Assembly: GCA_011800805.1 (NCBI GenBank)
Contig: MPNW01000081.1
Coordinates: 25,300 to 83,892 of the forward strand
Length of the DNA stretch: 58,593 nucleotides
DNA from: Hirudo medicinalis
Taxonomy: Eukaryota; Annelida; Clitellata; Hirudinida; Hirudinidae
Direction: 5' to 3'
Of the stretch, positions 58,382 through 58,593 are shown piece after piece (position 1 is the first letter of the stretch; each line of letters opens with the position of its first letter). The notes beneath the pieces were generated by a model. It made no database searches and was not told where the DNA came from. It was given only the letters and a program-made list of their open reading frames with translations. The translations under genes were made by a program, and so were the position numbers.

Positions 58382-58466
58382 TGAAATCCAATAAAATGGA
58401 TTGTAGAATAAATTACAATGAAAAGATGGATTGCATGGTTCCTTGAAAGGCTTAAATCAGATTATG

Positions 58467-58593
58467 TGTTGTAACTCGCAGTTAGTCGATTAAACCAAGA
58501 CACTACATACAACTACTTTATTCGCCAACGAATTCACACTACCTAACACACAACTAGGACTAGAACGAACAAAAGGGAAGTTGCCGCTCCTAG
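58467..58593 (-). repeat. Gypsy LTR (partial, runs off the right edge), inverted relative to the one at 4871
   Basis: The reverse complement reads GGAGCGGCAACTTCCC, then AATAAAGTAGTTG, CTTGGTTTAATCGACTAAC and TGCGAGTTACAACA. It matches 4910-5043 along its length with moderate divergence. The element or solo LTR continues beyond the window inside the myosin intron. Confidence 0.8.

Overview
This is a eukaryotic window from an animal genome. It is A+T-rich, and its coding sequence is broken into many short exons with GT-AG introns. The genes are typical of animals: non-muscle myosin II, cyclin E, RSU1, PDCD6/ALG-2, MORN5, the exosome subunit CSL4/EXOSC1, a TMEM143-like protein and the sterol isomerase EBP. 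Insects and nematodes generally lack de novo sterol synthesis, so EBP points to a non-insect, non-nematode invertebrate. I cannot place the phylum. Nothing bacterial was seen: no operons and no CRISPR array.

Left part (1-9169). A decayed Ty1/copia element on the minus strand is split by a hAT transposon with a perfect 8-bp target duplication. Next come the last three coding exons of MORN5 (+). The large MORN5 intron holds two pieces of an R2-like retrotransposon, a Ty3/gypsy 3' end with its short LTR, a tRNA-derived SINE and an (ATG)n microsatellite.

Gene-dense part (9170-29136). EXOSC1 (-) and the TMEM143-like gene (+) are head to head. RSU1 (+) and cyclin E (-) are tail to tail with 250 bp between stop codons. 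PDCD6 (+) and EBP (-) are tail to tail with only 78 bp between stops. From 22.9 to 26.3 kb lies a transposon field: a tandem tRNA-Glu-like sequence, a retrotransposon endonuclease remnant carrying a 51-bp LINE insertion, and a gypsy 3' end with LTR.

Transposon desert (29.3-41.2 kb). It holds a TIR element, a LINE with RNase H and repeated 3' tails, a copia tail, two Tc1/Tc3-like transposase remnants, a 2,060-bp Helitron with both termini recognisable, a CR1-like fragment and more SINE copies. I found no host gene there.

Right part (42197 to the end). The non-muscle myosin II heavy chain gene (+) is visible as 31 coding exons (1,660 codons), from the initiator ATG to within the coiled-coil tail, and runs off the window. 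It has an 18-nt in-frame microexon at loop 1 and one GC-AG intron. A 4.3-kb intron holds a nearly full-span R2-like element. The final intron holds a SINE and an LTR of the same family as the one at 4.9 kb, in the opposite orientation.

The host genes do not form a pathway. They are unlinked housekeeping functions (cell cycle, RNA decay, adhesion/LIM complex, calcium signalling, sterol synthesis, cytoskeleton). Exon coordinates were read by eye from splice signals, reading phase and recalled family sequence, without any alignment program.
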